Shown in pieces: positions 8,686-17,048 of a DNA stretch of 64,000 nucleotides; within the stretch, counting starts at the first letter, position 1; every line of letters begins with the position of its first letter. The notes beneath the pieces are model-generated. The model was given only the letters and a program-made list of their open reading frames with translations, had not been told where the DNA came from and searched no databases. The DNA is from Aureispira sp. CCB-QB1 (GTDB lineage Bacteria; Bacteroidota; Bacteroidia; Chitinophagales; Saprospiraceae), in assembly GCA_945870185.1 (NCBI GenBank), contig CAMBRK010000019.1, forward strand, positions 1 through 64,000, read 5' to 3'. The translations under genes were made by a program, and so were the position numbers.

Positions 8686-9147
8686 ATGGGATTAGTATAT
8701 GCAGATATAGAATTGATTAATGGTGGTGATTTAGAAATGGTGCGTCGTCATTTGATGGATAAAGACGAAGTCAAAAGAATGACCATCAATTTTCTAGTTG
8801 ATTCTGGAGCTTACAATCTTTGCATCAATGAAGTGATCCAAGAACAATTGCAGTTTCCTATAGTAGAAAGGAGAAAAGCACAGTTGGCTAATGGTTCAAT
8901 AGAAGAATACGATGTAGCTGGAAATGTAGAGGTGCGCTTTGGAAACAGAGCTACCACTTGCAGAGCTATGGTACTACCTGGCGATTCTGAGCCACTTTTT
9001 GGAGCGATCCCTTTGGAAGATATGGATCTGATTATCCATCCACAAAGGCAAGAATTATTGGTCAATCCTGAACACCCATATTTTGCCCAAATGACTCTGA
9101 AGGGAATCCGGCAGGCTACTTTTAAAAATTTTAGGAAAAAGGATTAA
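8686..9147 (+). CDS. Clan AA (retropepsin-like) aspartic protease
   Basis: A 153-residue single-domain protein with the retropepsin active-site motif FLVDSGAYN (Asp-Ser-Gly-Ala) at about residue 45, followed by a second hydrophobic/Gly pattern (LFGAIPLEDMDLIIHP) that corresponds to the family's second psi-loop. It has no signal peptide. Such small clan AA proteases act as homodimers and are common as free-standing genes in Bacteroidota and cyanobacteria; their substrates are mostly unknown. It is monocistronic and stops 33 bp before the aromatic operon promoter. Confidence 0.82.
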   Translation: MGLVYADIELINGGDLEMVRRHLMDKDEVKRMTINFLVDSGAYNLCINEVIQEQLQFPIVERRKAQLANGSIEEYDVAGNVEVRFGNRATTCRAMVLPGDSEPLFGAIPLEDMDLIIHPQRQELLVNPEHPYFAQMTLKGIRQATFKNFRKKD

Positions 9148-9180
9148 TAACGTTAATATCTTAATTTTTCTTCAAAAAAT

Positions 9181-9211
9181 TTTGTGATTTTGATTTTTAC
9201 ACATATGTTTG
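9181..9211 (+). promoter_or_regulatory. Promoter of the aromatic amino-acid operon
   Basis: TTTG at 9181-9184, a 19-bp spacer, then TATGTTTG at 9204-9211. This is a full match to the Bacteroidota -33/-7 pattern TTTG-N19-TAnnTTTG. The expected start of transcription falls within a few bases of the leader-peptide ATG at 9216, so the leader mRNA would have almost no 5' untranslated region. Confidence 0.75.
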
Positions 9212-9215
9212 CATC

Positions 9216-9284
9216 ATGAGAAGTTTTCATTCCACATCTACCGCCTTTTATTTTTGGTACTTTTACTTTAGCGAGTTGGGGTAG
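9216..9284 (+). CDS. Aromatic-rich leader peptide (attenuator)
   Basis: A 22-codon open frame beginning MRSFHSTSTA and ending SELG. Between them are eight consecutive aromatic codons reading FYFWYFYF (9246-9269): four Phe, three Tyr, one Trp. Such a run is a classical sensor of charged aromatic tRNAs. It lies just downstream of the promoter and is followed by a terminator hairpin before pheA. By analogy with pheL and trpL, ribosome stalling here would decide between termination and read-through into pheA-aminotransferase-tyrA-DAHP synthase. I could not identify a convincing antiterminator by eye; CTTTTA at 9245-9250 and at 9260-9265 could pair with TAAAAG of the terminator arm. Confidence 0.85.
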   Translation: MRSFHSTSTAFYFWYFYFSELG

Positions 9285-9317
9285 CAGGGCTTTATACGTA
9301 AGTGTGTCATTATATAT

Positions 9318-9353
9318 AAAAGGAGTTCTGTTACAAAAACAGGCTCCTTTTTT
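9318..9353 (+). terminator. Attenuator terminator upstream of pheA
   Basis: AAAAGGAG, a bulged T, then TCTGTT pairs with AACAGGCTCCTTTT around a five-base loop, followed by more T residues. Position, between the leader peptide and pheA within one promoter-driven unit, makes this a regulated rather than a plain terminator. Confidence 0.8.
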
Positions 9354-9382
9354 GTTTTATAGCTTTTTGTAAAATTAATTGG

Positions 9383-10252
9383 ATGAGCGAACAAGTATTA
9401 AGAGTGGCCATACAAGGATATCCGGGATCGTTTCACGATGTTGCTGCCAAAACCTATTGGCCACATACAAAATTGGAACTTATACCTGCGGATTCTTTTG
9501 ATATATTGGCGAGGCTATTGGTCGAAAATAAGGCTGATGTAGCTGTCATGGCCATCGAAAACTCCATAGCAGGTACTATTTTGCAAAACTATAGAATTCT
9601 GCGAGAGAATGGATTTTGGGTGAGTGGTGAGTTATATTTACGTATCAAACATCAGCTTCTTGGTGTCAAAGGTGCTTCTCTTGAAGGCATAAAACAAGTA
9701 TCTTCGCATCCTATGGCTATCAATCAATGCCGTAGTTTTTTGGGTAAATATTCTCATTGGAAACTTATAGAATCAGAAGATACCGCTTTAAGCGCTGATA
9801 GGGTAGCGCAATTGGGCAAAAAATCCAAAGCTTGTATTGCCAGTGCTGAGGCTGCTTCCATCTATAATTTGGATATCTTGAGTCAAAACATTGAAACTAA
9901 CAAAACGAACTATACCCGTTTTTTTATAGTCAATAAAGCCCAAACTGAAGTAGCCAAAAACGCAAACAAAGCTTCAGTTTACATCAGAATTCCAGATAAA
10001 AAAAGTCAGTTGCTCAGAGTCTTACAAGTCATCAACGATCATGACCTGAATATGAGTAAGCTGCAATCATTTCCTGTGATTGGTAGTCTCAGGGAGTATT
10101 TTTTTCATTTGGACATAGAGTTTGATCATATATATCAGTATCATGGTTTAAAAGATGACCTTCTCGAGCTTACTTTTGAGTATGATGAAACTGGGATTTA
10201 CCAAAGGGCAGACTTGTCCGAAATCATTGATGAACACAAAGTAAATCTTTAA
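9383..10252 (+). CDS. pheA: Prephenate dehydratase
   Basis: Converts prephenate to phenylpyruvate in phenylalanine synthesis. Motifs: QGYPGSFHDVAA at the N-terminus, AIENSIAGT (58-65), SHPMAINQC (108 onward), and NYTRF at 176-180 containing the catalytic Thr-Arg-Phe. An ACT domain follows from about residue 200, with SFPVIGSLREYFFHLD in place of the usual ESRP-type Phe-binding motif. It lacks the chorismate mutase domain found in enteric PheA; that activity is instead on the last enzyme of this operon. First structural gene of the operon, 98 bp after the leader-peptide stop. Confidence 0.95.
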   Translation: MSEQVLRVAIQGYPGSFHDVAAKTYWPHTKLELIPADSFDILARLLVENKADVAVMAIENSIAGTILQNYRILRENGFWVSGELYLRIKHQLLGVKGASLEGIKQVSSHPMAINQCRSFLGKYSHWKLIESEDTALSADRVAQLGKKSKACIASAEAASIYNLDILSQNIETNKTNYTRFFIVNKAQTEVAKNANKASVYIRIPDKKSQLLRVLQVINDHDLNMSKLQSFPVIGSLREYFFHLDIEFDHIYQYHGLKDDLLELTFEYDETGIYQRADLSEIIDEHKVNL

Positions 10253-10257
10253 ATCAT

Positions 10258-11436
10258 ATGATAATATCAGCATCCAATAGATTGAAAGGTGTAACAACTT
10301 ACTATTTCGCAAGAAAATTGGCCGAGATCGACCAAATGAATAAGGACGGTCAAGCTGAGGTGATCAATTTGGGTATTGGTAGTCCAGATTTAAGTCCGCC
10401 TAATGTAGTTATGGACAAGCTCAAGTCTGCTATGGGTGCTCATGACGCCCACAAATATCAATCCTATAAAGGAATTGCCACTTTGAGAAATGCTTTTTCT
10501 AATTGGTATCAAAGATATTTTGATGTTGTCGTGGATCCAAATATTGATATTTTACCTTTGATCGGTTCTAAAGAAGGTGTGATGCACATCAGCATGTCTT
10601 TTTTAAACCCTGGAGATCAAGTTTTGGTGCCGGATCCAGGTTATCCTTCTTACAGTATGTGTACTTCTTTAGCTGGTGGTATTCCTATAGCTATGCCGCT
10701 CATAGAATCTTTTGGATGGAAGCCTGATTTGGGAGCTTTGGAAAAGATGGATTTGTCTAAGGTGAAACTCATGTGGCTCAACTATCCCAATATGCCCACA
10801 GGTGCTAAAGCTGATCTCGCATTTTTTAATGAAGTTGTAGCTTTTGCTAAAAAGCACCAAATCCTGGTTTGTCATGATAATCCTTATGCATTCATTTTGA
10901 ATGATCACGCAATTTCTATTTTAAAAGCTGATGGAGCAACGGATTGCTGTATAGAGTTAGTTTCATTAAGCAAATGTTACAACATGGCTGGATGGAGAGT
11001 TGGTGCTGTAGTCGGAGCAAAGTCATACATTGACACCATCATGACTTTCAAAAGCAATATGGACTCTGGTATGTTTAAACCAATACAAGAGGCAGCAGCT
11101 ATTGCTTTGAATTTAGGTCAGGAGTGGATCGACTCGCTCAATGCTGAGTATGGACTTAGAAAACAAGCAGCTATCGAGATCATGGAAACATTGAGTTTGG
11201 AATGTGATAAAGAAGGAGCAGGTCTTTTTGTATGGGGAAAGATTAAAGATGAAAGTCAGGATAGCGAAACATTTTCTAATCAAATTCTGAACAAATCAAG
11301 AGTGTTTATCACTCCCGGACATATTTTTGGCAAACAAGGGAATCAATATCTGAGGATTTCGCTGTGTAGTCCGGTATCAGACATGGTTGCAGCACTTTAC
11401 AGAATCAAAACGGGATACCAATCTTCAAATAGTTAA
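10258..11436 (+). CDS. Class I/II aminotransferase (aromatic or aspartate type)
   Basis: A PLP-dependent fold-type I aminotransferase of 392 residues. Visible motifs are the NYPNMPTG segment (175-182), the cofactor Asp-x-x-Tyr region CHDNPYAF, and the Schiff-base Lys239 in SLSKCYNMAGWRVGA. YLRISLC near residue 375 provides the substrate-carboxylate Arg. It starts 5 bp after pheA and lies just before tyrA, so it most likely converts phenylpyruvate and hydroxyphenylpyruvate to Phe and Tyr. The specificity is inferred from the operon. Confidence 0.9.
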   Translation: MIISASNRLKGVTTYYFARKLAEIDQMNKDGQAEVINLGIGSPDLSPPNVVMDKLKSAMGAHDAHKYQSYKGIATLRNAFSNWYQRYFDVVVDPNIDILPLIGSKEGVMHISMSFLNPGDQVLVPDPGYPSYSMCTSLAGGIPIAMPLIESFGWKPDLGALEKMDLSKVKLMWLNYPNMPTGAKADLAFFNEVVAFAKKHQILVCHDNPYAFILNDHAISILKADGATDCCIELVSLSKCYNMAGWRVGAVVGAKSYIDTIMTFKSNMDSGMFKPIQEAAAIALNLGQEWIDSLNAEYGLRKQAAIEIMETLSLECDKEGAGLFVWGKIKDESQDSETFSNQILNKSRVFITPGHIFGKQGNQYLRISLCSPVSDMVAALYRIKTGYQSSNS

Positions 11437-11437
11437 T

Positions 11438-12277
11438 ATGAACATAGCAATAATAGGTTTGGGACTTATAGGTGGATCAATAGCTAAAGATCTGAGCTCG
11501 CAACTCAATGTTCATGTCATAGGTGTTGATCTTAATGAATTGCACCAAAAACAGGCGTTGGAGTTAGGTTTAGTACATCGGTTAATGGATTTGGATGAAG
11601 CCATTTCTGCTTGTAAAATAATTATAATAGCGGTTCCCGTAGATAAGATAGAGCAACTATTACCTACAGTATTGACTAAAATAGATGATGATGTCACCGC
11701 AATAGACGTGGGCTCTACCAAAGCTGAGATATGCAGAATCATCAGCAATCACCCAAAAAGAAATCGATTTGTGGCATCGCATCCGTTGGCCGGGACGGAG
11801 TTTTCAGGTACTATGGCTGCTCTGAAAGGATTGTTTCAGGGAAAAAAGAATATCATTTGTGAAAGCGAAAAAACAGATGTAGATGCTCTCGAGATTTCGC
11901 TAAAAATTTTTGAAAGTTTGGGATTGACCACAAGTTTTATGTCAGCAGAAGAACATGATAAACATTTGGCCTATGTATCTCATTTGTCGCATGTGAGTTC
12001 TTTTATGCTGGGTCTTACGGTCTTGGATATAGAGCAGGATGAAAAACAAATCTTTGAGCTTGCAGGTACAGGTTTTGCAAGTACGGTACGACTTGCTAAA
12101 AGCAATCCCAAAACCTGGTCAGCTATTTTTGATAAAAACAAAACCTATGTTTTGGAAGCATTGGATAGTTATATTTTACATTTGCAGCACTTCAGGGATC
12201 ATATAGCCGCACAGGACACTAGTGCCACTGAACAGTTAATGGCCAGGAGCAATGAAATAAAAAGAATATTAAAATAA
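11438..12277 (+). CDS. tyrA: Prephenate dehydrogenase
   Basis: NAD(P)-dependent oxidative decarboxylation of prephenate to hydroxyphenylpyruvate. The N-terminal Rossmann motif MNIAIIGLGLIGGS (GxGxxG) is intact. DVGSTKAEI and ASHPLAGTEFSG carry the conserved substrate residues, including the catalytic-region His. HDKHLAYVSHLSH in the C-terminal helical domain is another signature. The length is 279 residues from the ATG at 11438, one base after the aminotransferase stop; an upstream TTG frame is rejected because it precedes the Rossmann start. No ACT domain is present. Confidence 0.95.
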   Translation: MNIAIIGLGLIGGSIAKDLSSQLNVHVIGVDLNELHQKQALELGLVHRLMDLDEAISACKIIIIAVPVDKIEQLLPTVLTKIDDDVTAIDVGSTKAEICRIISNHPKRNRFVASHPLAGTEFSGTMAALKGLFQGKKNIICESEKTDVDALEISLKIFESLGLTTSFMSAEEHDKHLAYVSHLSHVSSFMLGLTVLDIEQDEKQIFELAGTGFASTVRLAKSNPKTWSAIFDKNKTYVLEALDSYILHLQHFRDHIAAQDTSATEQLMARSNEIKRILK

Positions 12278-12312
12278 AATTTTATAAAATAAGAATCTAA
12301 AATCAAATCACC

Positions 12313-13374
12313 ATGAACTGGATCAATAATGGCAAAAAACCAGTCCTCATAGCAGGACCTTGTAGTGCAGAGACGGAAGAACAAGTAATCCAAACTGCCA
12401 ACAGACTTTTTCGTACGGGCAAAGTAGATGTATTGCGTGCAGGTATCTGGAAGCCACGGACTAGACCTGGGGCCTTTGAAGGTATAGGCACAAAGGGACT
12501 ACCTTGGTTACAAAAGGCCAAGGAACTCACGGGGCTACCTGTGGCAGTAGAAGTAGCCAAAGCCTCGCATGTAGAACTTTGCCTGGAGTTTGGTATAGAC
12601 ATTCTTTGGATAGGTGCACGAACTACGGTCAATCCATTTGCAGTACAGGAGATTGCGGACGCGCTCAAGGGCACAGACAAACCGGTACTTTTAAAAAATC
12701 CCATAAACCCTGATCTTGACCTTTGGTTGGGTGGTATGGAGAGACTTCAGAATGCAGGACTTACCAAACTTGGAGCTATTCACCGGGGATTTTCATTTGC
12801 TGGAGAAAAAATCTATAGAAACAGACCTCAATGGCAGATCGCCATTGATTTTAAAACAGAAATGCCAAATATGATGATGATTAATGATCCAAGCCATATC
12901 TGCGGTAGGAGAGACCTACTCCAGAAAGTAGCGCAGAAGGCCATGGATCTCAATTTTGATGGCCTGATCATAGAGTCTCATATCAATCCAGATGCGGCTT
13001 GGAGTGATGCAGCCCAGCAAATTACACCTGAGGTTTATGGACAATTGATAGCTGATCTGATCATTAGAGATATTGATCCCAAAGATCTTAAAGAAAGAAC
13101 CAAGCTTGATATTCTCCGTAAGGAAATAGATATCCTGGACGATGAAATCATGAATGTACTAGCTTCGAGAATGAAAGTAGCTAGAGACATAGGTAAATAC
13201 AAAAAGGAAAACAATATGACCATCTTACAGACAGATAGGTGGCAAGAAATACTACATAAGTTTGTAGAGCGAGGCCTTCAAAATGGCTTGACGGAAGAGT
13301 TTATCACCCGTGTTATCAAGTCTATCCATGATGAGAGTATAGGACAGCAGGAGAAAGTAATGACCAGTGAATAA
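12313..13374 (+). CDS. Bifunctional DAHP synthase / chorismate mutase
   Basis: Residues about 1-255 are a type I-beta 3-deoxy-7-phosphoheptulonate synthase: GPCSAETEEQ, AGIWKPRTRPGAFEG, WIGARTTVNPF, LLKNPINPD, the Cys and His metal ligands in DPSHICGRRD, and the downstream Glu in IIESHINPD. Residues about 262-353 are an AroQ-type chorismate mutase (LDILRKEIDILDDEIMNVLASRM, KVARDIGKYKKEN). The enzyme thus carries both the entry step of the shikimate pathway and the committed Phe/Tyr branch step, which suits feedback and attenuation control in this operon. It is the last gene of the operon. Confidence 0.94.
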   Translation: MNWINNGKKPVLIAGPCSAETEEQVIQTANRLFRTGKVDVLRAGIWKPRTRPGAFEGIGTKGLPWLQKAKELTGLPVAVEVAKASHVELCLEFGIDILWIGARTTVNPFAVQEIADALKGTDKPVLLKNPINPDLDLWLGGMERLQNAGLTKLGAIHRGFSFAGEKIYRNRPQWQIAIDFKTEMPNMMMINDPSHICGRRDLLQKVAQKAMDLNFDGLIIESHINPDAAWSDAAQQITPEVYGQLIADLIIRDIDPKDLKERTKLDILRKEIDILDDEIMNVLASRMKVARDIGKYKKENNMTILQTDRWQEILHKFVERGLQNGLTEEFITRVIKSIHDESIGQQEKVMTSE

Positions 13375-13410
13375 AATAATATCAACTTATGTTTAATTAT
13401 ATATTTTTTA

Positions 13411-13418
13411 TAAATTTG
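13411..13418 (+). promoter_or_regulatory. Putative -7 element TAAATTTG
   Basis: TAAATTTG fits TAnnTTTG and lies about 48 bp upstream of the lipoprotein hydrolase ATG at 13467. No clear -33 TTTG is present. Confidence 0.4.
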
Positions 13419-13466
13419 CACTAATTATATTAAAATGATCCCAGCCCTAATAATAAAAAATTGAAT

Positions 13467-14312
13467 ATGTGGAGATATATTTTTGTTTTTATTCTTTTTA
13501 TCTCTTGTAAGAAAGATGAACCAACTATGGCCGATGATCCACTGTCATCAGCATTTAAAGGGAAAATGAGTATTTCTTACCATGATATCAAGCTAGATAT
13601 CGCTGTGGAAAAACCAGCACAAAAAGAAGCGGATGTGCTCTTAGTATTTCATGGAACTGTATTGTATGACAGTTTAACGCTAGCTGCAGCCAATGGTATA
13701 TTGGAGAAATTTAAAGAATTATTGGATAGAAAAGATATGATGATCATTAGTGTAGCTTATCCTGGCGAAAAAATGCTTTTGGGTGACAATATCGCTCATG
13801 CTGAAGCGGCTCTGCTTTGGGTTAAAAATAAAGCTGAAGATGCATTAAAAATCAAAATCAAGAAGGTTTTTTTGGCAGGTCATTCTCAAGGTGGATATCT
13901 GGTCACCAGGCTCAATACGATGCATGCTACCGACGGTGTCATTGCCAATGCGCCAGGTCCTTTGAACCTTGTGTATCGATGCGAACTGGAAGAAACAGGA
14001 AAAATTCCATCGGGTGTGTTCTGTACCAGATTAAGAATGCAATATGGTACTACTTCTACCAATCCTTCAGCATACATGGATAGGTCGTTATTATCTTTTG
14101 TAGATGGCTTTAAGGCTGATATTTTGTTTGTTCAAGGATTGAATGATACCCCTATTCAGATGAATTCTTGGCCCGTTTTCAAACGAGAGATTCAGCAATG
14201 TGGGCAATGTAAACAAGTGAAAATACTTGAAATAGCAGGCGGTGAACATGCTTCATTGTTTGTAAGCCCAAATGCCAAGACCGAGTTTAATGCTTTTATT
14301 AACTCAAGATAG
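13467..14312 (+). CDS. Lipoprotein alpha/beta hydrolase (prolyl-oligopeptidase-like)
   Basis: A predicted lipoprotein: short leader ending in LFISC. The alpha/beta hydrolase fold is shown by the oxyanion strand LLVFHGTVLYD, the nucleophile elbow GHSQGG, a strand ending in VQGLNDTP that supplies the acid Asp, and GGEHAS near the C-terminus supplying the His. Five Cys residues in the second half (CELEE, CTRL, CGQCK) suggest disulphides in the envelope. Substrate is unknown; esterase or peptidase activity is possible. The start is ATG at 13467; a TTG two codons earlier is less likely. Confidence 0.82.
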   Translation: MWRYIFVFILFISCKKDEPTMADDPLSSAFKGKMSISYHDIKLDIAVEKPAQKEADVLLVFHGTVLYDSLTLAAANGILEKFKELLDRKDMMIISVAYPGEKMLLGDNIAHAEAALLWVKNKAEDALKIKIKKVFLAGHSQGGYLVTRLNTMHATDGVIANAPGPLNLVYRCELEETGKIPSGVFCTRLRMQYGTTSTNPSAYMDRSLLSFVDGFKADILFVQGLNDTPIQMNSWPVFKREIQQCGQCKQVKILEIAGGEHASLFVSPNAKTEFNAFINSR

Positions 14313-14331
14313 GAATGATTTAGGAAAATTA

Positions 14332-14475
14332 TGAGCAATATGATAAAGTCAATGCAGATTTTTGAGAGGGAAAGTACAGAACTTCAACAAACTCAAAACC
14401 CAGTATGCTCAAACAGCATATGCAAAAATGGTCATCCGAGAGTGTGATGATTTTGCTAAATTTGTAAAATATTGA
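14332..14475 (+). pseudogene. Possible degraded coding remnant
   Basis: One frame reads ENYEQYDKVNADF up to a stop near 14364; shifting by one base there gives REKVQNFNKLKTQ followed by YAQTAYAKMVIRECDD and FAKFVKY to a stop at 14475. The composition looks like a helical C-terminal protein segment, not random intergenic DNA. I cannot name the family. It may be the tail of a gene lost by deletion. Confidence 0.3.
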
Positions 14476-14488
14476 AATTTAAAAAATA

Positions 14489-15511
14489 CTAATTCTTATC
14501 CTGATTATCTTTTTTATCCTTTTCCTTGTTTTTGAAATACTTACGAAGTAACCATGTATTTTTAAGTGCTTCTAAATTTTCATTCAATTTGGCACCTGCA
14601 TCATTGATCTGTATGACGGTCGAGTCCAAATGGCCGATGGTTCGATCTATTTTGGTGACCAAATTTCGGTCATTGGAAAGATAGTTGATGGCACCTTCAC
14701 CATCCTTTGCATTGGTAATTGTCTGATTGGCATTAAGTATGGTTTGATCTAAATGACCGATTACTTTATCTAGATCTTTGGACGAATTTTCAATATTGGA
14801 AATGATATTTTTGACTTTATCAGCTACTGATGTGTCTCTAAGTATGCCTACCAAATTATCTTTTTTATCCAGAGAACTGAGTATGTTATTTAGTTGATTG
14901 ATGGTTGATGAAGATGCTTTGCTAGTTATTTTTAAATGATGCACAATTTCTCTTAAGTCTTTTGTCAACAACGTATCCTTAAGCATGGTTCCCACTATAC
15001 CTTTACCTGCGCTTATTTCTTTGGTTATAGCTAGTAATTCTCCAGTTAATAAGGCTGCATTTTCATTGGTGACACTCAATGTTTGGAGCATTTCTTCTGT
15101 TCTGATCCTAGTAAATGATCGCATAGTGTCACCTTGGGTAATATTTACTTCTGATTTATGACCGGGCAATATATTGATGATCATACTTCCGACTAGTCCA
15201 TCAGAAGTGATAGCACATTTGGCATCTTTAGTGATATGTTTTGCGATTTCTTTTTCTATGGCTATTTTCACGACAATGACGGTATCACTAACCATTACTA
15301 TGTCTTTAACGGTTCCTACAATAATTCCCGAATACCTGACATTATTTCCAGGTTTCAGACCATTAATATTATTGAACACAGCATAAATATTGTATGTATT
15401 ACCAAATATGTTTTGCTTTTTACCAATAAAATATACTCCTAAGATAAAGAAAATGGTACCCAATATGATGAAAATACCTAATTTAACTGTTTGATTTATT
15501 GACTTTTCCAT
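14489..15511 (-). CDS. mlaD: MlaD/MCE-family lipid-binding protein
   Basis: Substrate-binding component of an Mla-type ABC transporter that moves phospholipids between membranes. One N-terminal transmembrane helix (about residues 9-29) is followed by an MCE domain (about 35-120: VFNNINGLKPGNNVRYSGIIVGTV, SDGLVGSMIINILPG). The remaining 200 residues are a Leu/Asn/Ile-rich helical tail with repeated GHLD and TNAK motifs, probably coiled coil forming a periplasmic needle or tunnel. It is the third gene of an mlaE-mlaF-mlaD operon, 3 bp after the ATPase gene. Confidence 0.9.
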   Translation of the reverse strand: MEKSINQTVKLGIFIILGTIFFILGVYFIGKKQNIFGNTYNIYAVFNNINGLKPGNNVRYSGIIVGTVKDIVMVSDTVIVVKIAIEKEIAKHITKDAKCAITSDGLVGSMIINILPGHKSEVNITQGDTMRSFTRIRTEEMLQTLSVTNENAALLTGELLAITKEISAGKGIVGTMLKDTLLTKDLREIVHHLKITSKASSSTINQLNNILSSLDKKDNLVGILRDTSVADKVKNIISNIENSSKDLDKVIGHLDQTILNANQTITNAKDGEGAINYLSNDRNLVTKIDRTIGHLDSTVIQINDAGAKLNENLEALKNTWLLRKYFKNKEKDKKDNQDKN

Positions 15512-15513
15512 GT

Positions 15514-16269
15514 TTAATTTTTAAAAAATGCACTAACTTTTGGGTCATTACACTTGGAAAGCTCATCAAATGTTCCCGAAATGTAATTGATACCATCTAT
15601 CAATAATATCATTCTATCAGCAATAAATCTTGCGCAGTCTACATCATGAGTAATGACTATAGAGGAAGTTTTATATTTATCTTGGATTGATTTCATCAGT
15701 AATACGATTTCTTTTGATGTTATAGGGTCAAGTCCTGTAGTTGGTTCATCATAAAGAATAATTTTTGGTTTAAGAATCAATGTCCTTGCCAAAGCAATCC
15801 GACGTTTCATGCCTCCTGACAATTCATCGGGCATGAGTTCTAGTGTTTGAGGTAAGCCAACACTTTCTAATGCTTCCATCACTAAAGGTGTGGCGTCATC
15901 TATCTCACCAAACTTTCCAATATGTCTTCTGAGAGGGAATTCTAGATTTTCTCTTACCGACATAGAGTCATATAGCGCGCTACCTTGAAACAAAAATCCG
16001 ACTTCTGTTCTTATTTCATTAAGTGTATCTGCATCCATATTGTCTAGGTTTTTGTTCATAATCGTGATAGTACCAGAGTCATGGGATTCAAGACCTATCA
16101 GACATTTGATCATTACAGACTTTCCAGAACCAGATTTTCCCATGATTACTAATGTTTCACCTTCGTAAAGTTCCATATTGAAGCCATTCAAGACATGATG
16201 ATCGCCATAGGTTTTTATCAAATCCTTTATTACTATGACTTTGTCTCTGTTAAGTAAAACATCAATCAT
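15514..16269 (-). CDS. mlaF: ABC transporter ATPase, MlaF type
   Basis: ATPase of the Mla lipid transporter. From the ATG at 16269 the protein has 251 residues with Walker A GKSGSGKS (44-51), the signature LSGGMKRRIALARTL, Walker B IILYDEPTTGLDP and the switch His in VITHD. The ATG overlaps the permease stop by 4 bp (ATGA). The open frame extends 40 codons upstream to a TTG, but that stretch is an antisense-like Cys/Arg-rich reading inside mlaE and is rejected. Confidence 0.93.
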   Translation of the reverse strand: MIDVLLNRDKVIVIKDLIKTYGDHHVLNGFNMELYEGETLVIMGKSGSGKSVMIKCLIGLESHDSGTITIMNKNLDNMDADTLNEIRTEVGFLFQGSALYDSMSVRENLEFPLRRHIGKFGEIDDATPLVMEALESVGLPQTLELMPDELSGGMKRRIALARTLILKPKIILYDEPTTGLDPITSKEIVLLMKSIQDKYKTSSIVITHDVDCARFIADRMILLIDGINYISGTFDELSKCNDPKVSAFFKN

Positions 16270-17048
16270 ATAGCGTAAAATAAATCGGTAATCAATACTG
16301 CTGCAAAATCTATAATAAAAACCACCATCGATGCTTCTACCACTGCAGCATTCGCAGTCAATCCTACACCTACAGTCCCATGTTTGCAATAATAACCCTT
16401 ATGGCACCCTACTAATCCAATGGCAAAACCAAAGAAAAATGTTTTTATTGTGGAAGGAATTAAATCAGAGTATTTTAATGCTCTAAAGACTTCGTCAAAA
16501 TATAAGGTAAAAGAAACGTCTCCTTTAATATTTTCTATTAAAAAAGATCCAAATAATGCCACTGCATCACTCATAACTACAAGCAAAGGAATCATAAATG
16601 TCGTAGCGAGAATTCTAGTTACAACTAAAAATTTGAAAGGATTAGTGCCAGATACTTCCATGGCATCGATCTGTTCTGTCACACGCATAGCTCCCAATTC
16701 TGCACCTATTCCTGAGCCTATTCTTCCGGCACAAATCAATGCTGTGATAATAGGCCCTATTTCTCTAATGATGGAAATACTAACCATAGATGGGAGCCAA
16801 GCTACTGCACCGAGTTCTATCATTTTCGGTCTAGACTGTAGTGTGAAAACAAGACCTATAATAAAACCTGTTACTCCGACCAACAATAATGATCTATTAC
16901 CTATATTGTAGCATTGTTTCAGTATTTCTTTAAATTCAAAAGGTCGTTTAAAAACTTCTTTGAAAAATCTTATGGCGAAATAAGCCAATTTGCCTGTTTC
17001 TATAAGGAAAGATCTTAGAGATGCCATAAAGATATGATAAGGATTCAT
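16266..17048 (-). CDS. mlaE: ABC transporter permease, MlaE type
   Basis: A 260-residue multi-span inner-membrane permease of the MlaE family. Family motifs: GNRSLLLVGVTGFIIGLVF, a long LPSMVSISIIREIGPIITALICAGRIGSGIGAELGAMR-like central block (about residues 83-120, with REIGP and GRIGS) and VTEQIDAMEVSGTNPFKFLV. First gene of the mlaEFD operon. The partner lipoprotein and soluble carrier (MlaA, MlaC) and the STAS protein MlaB are not nearby. Confidence 0.93.
   Translation of the reverse strand: MNPYHIFMASLRSFLIETGKLAYFAIRFFKEVFKRPFEFKEILKQCYNIGNRSLLLVGVTGFIIGLVFTLQSRPKMIELGAVAWLPSMVSISIIREIGPIITALICAGRIGSGIGAELGAMRVTEQIDAMEVSGTNPFKFLVVTRILATTFMIPLLVVMSDAVALFGSFLIENIKGDVSFTLYFDEVFRALKYSDLIPSTIKTFFFGFAIGLVGCHKGYYCKHGTVGVGLTANAAVVEASMVVFIIDFAAVLITDLFYAI

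Noticed and set aside
9148-9382. T-box or other riboswitch upstream of pheA
   Set aside because: No T-box motif or specifier arrangement is visible, whereas a leader peptide with aromatic codons and a terminator explains the region.
12303-12704. Long open frame antisense to the DAHP synthase gene
   Set aside because: It is the shadow of a strongly coding plus-strand gene with clear motifs, and it has no recognisable domain or promoter.
16270-16389. Upstream extension of the MlaF reading frame to a TTG at 16389
   Set aside because: The 40 extra codons lie inside mlaE, are Cys/Arg-rich and unlike any ABC ATPase; the ATG overlapping the mlaE stop is the standard coupling.
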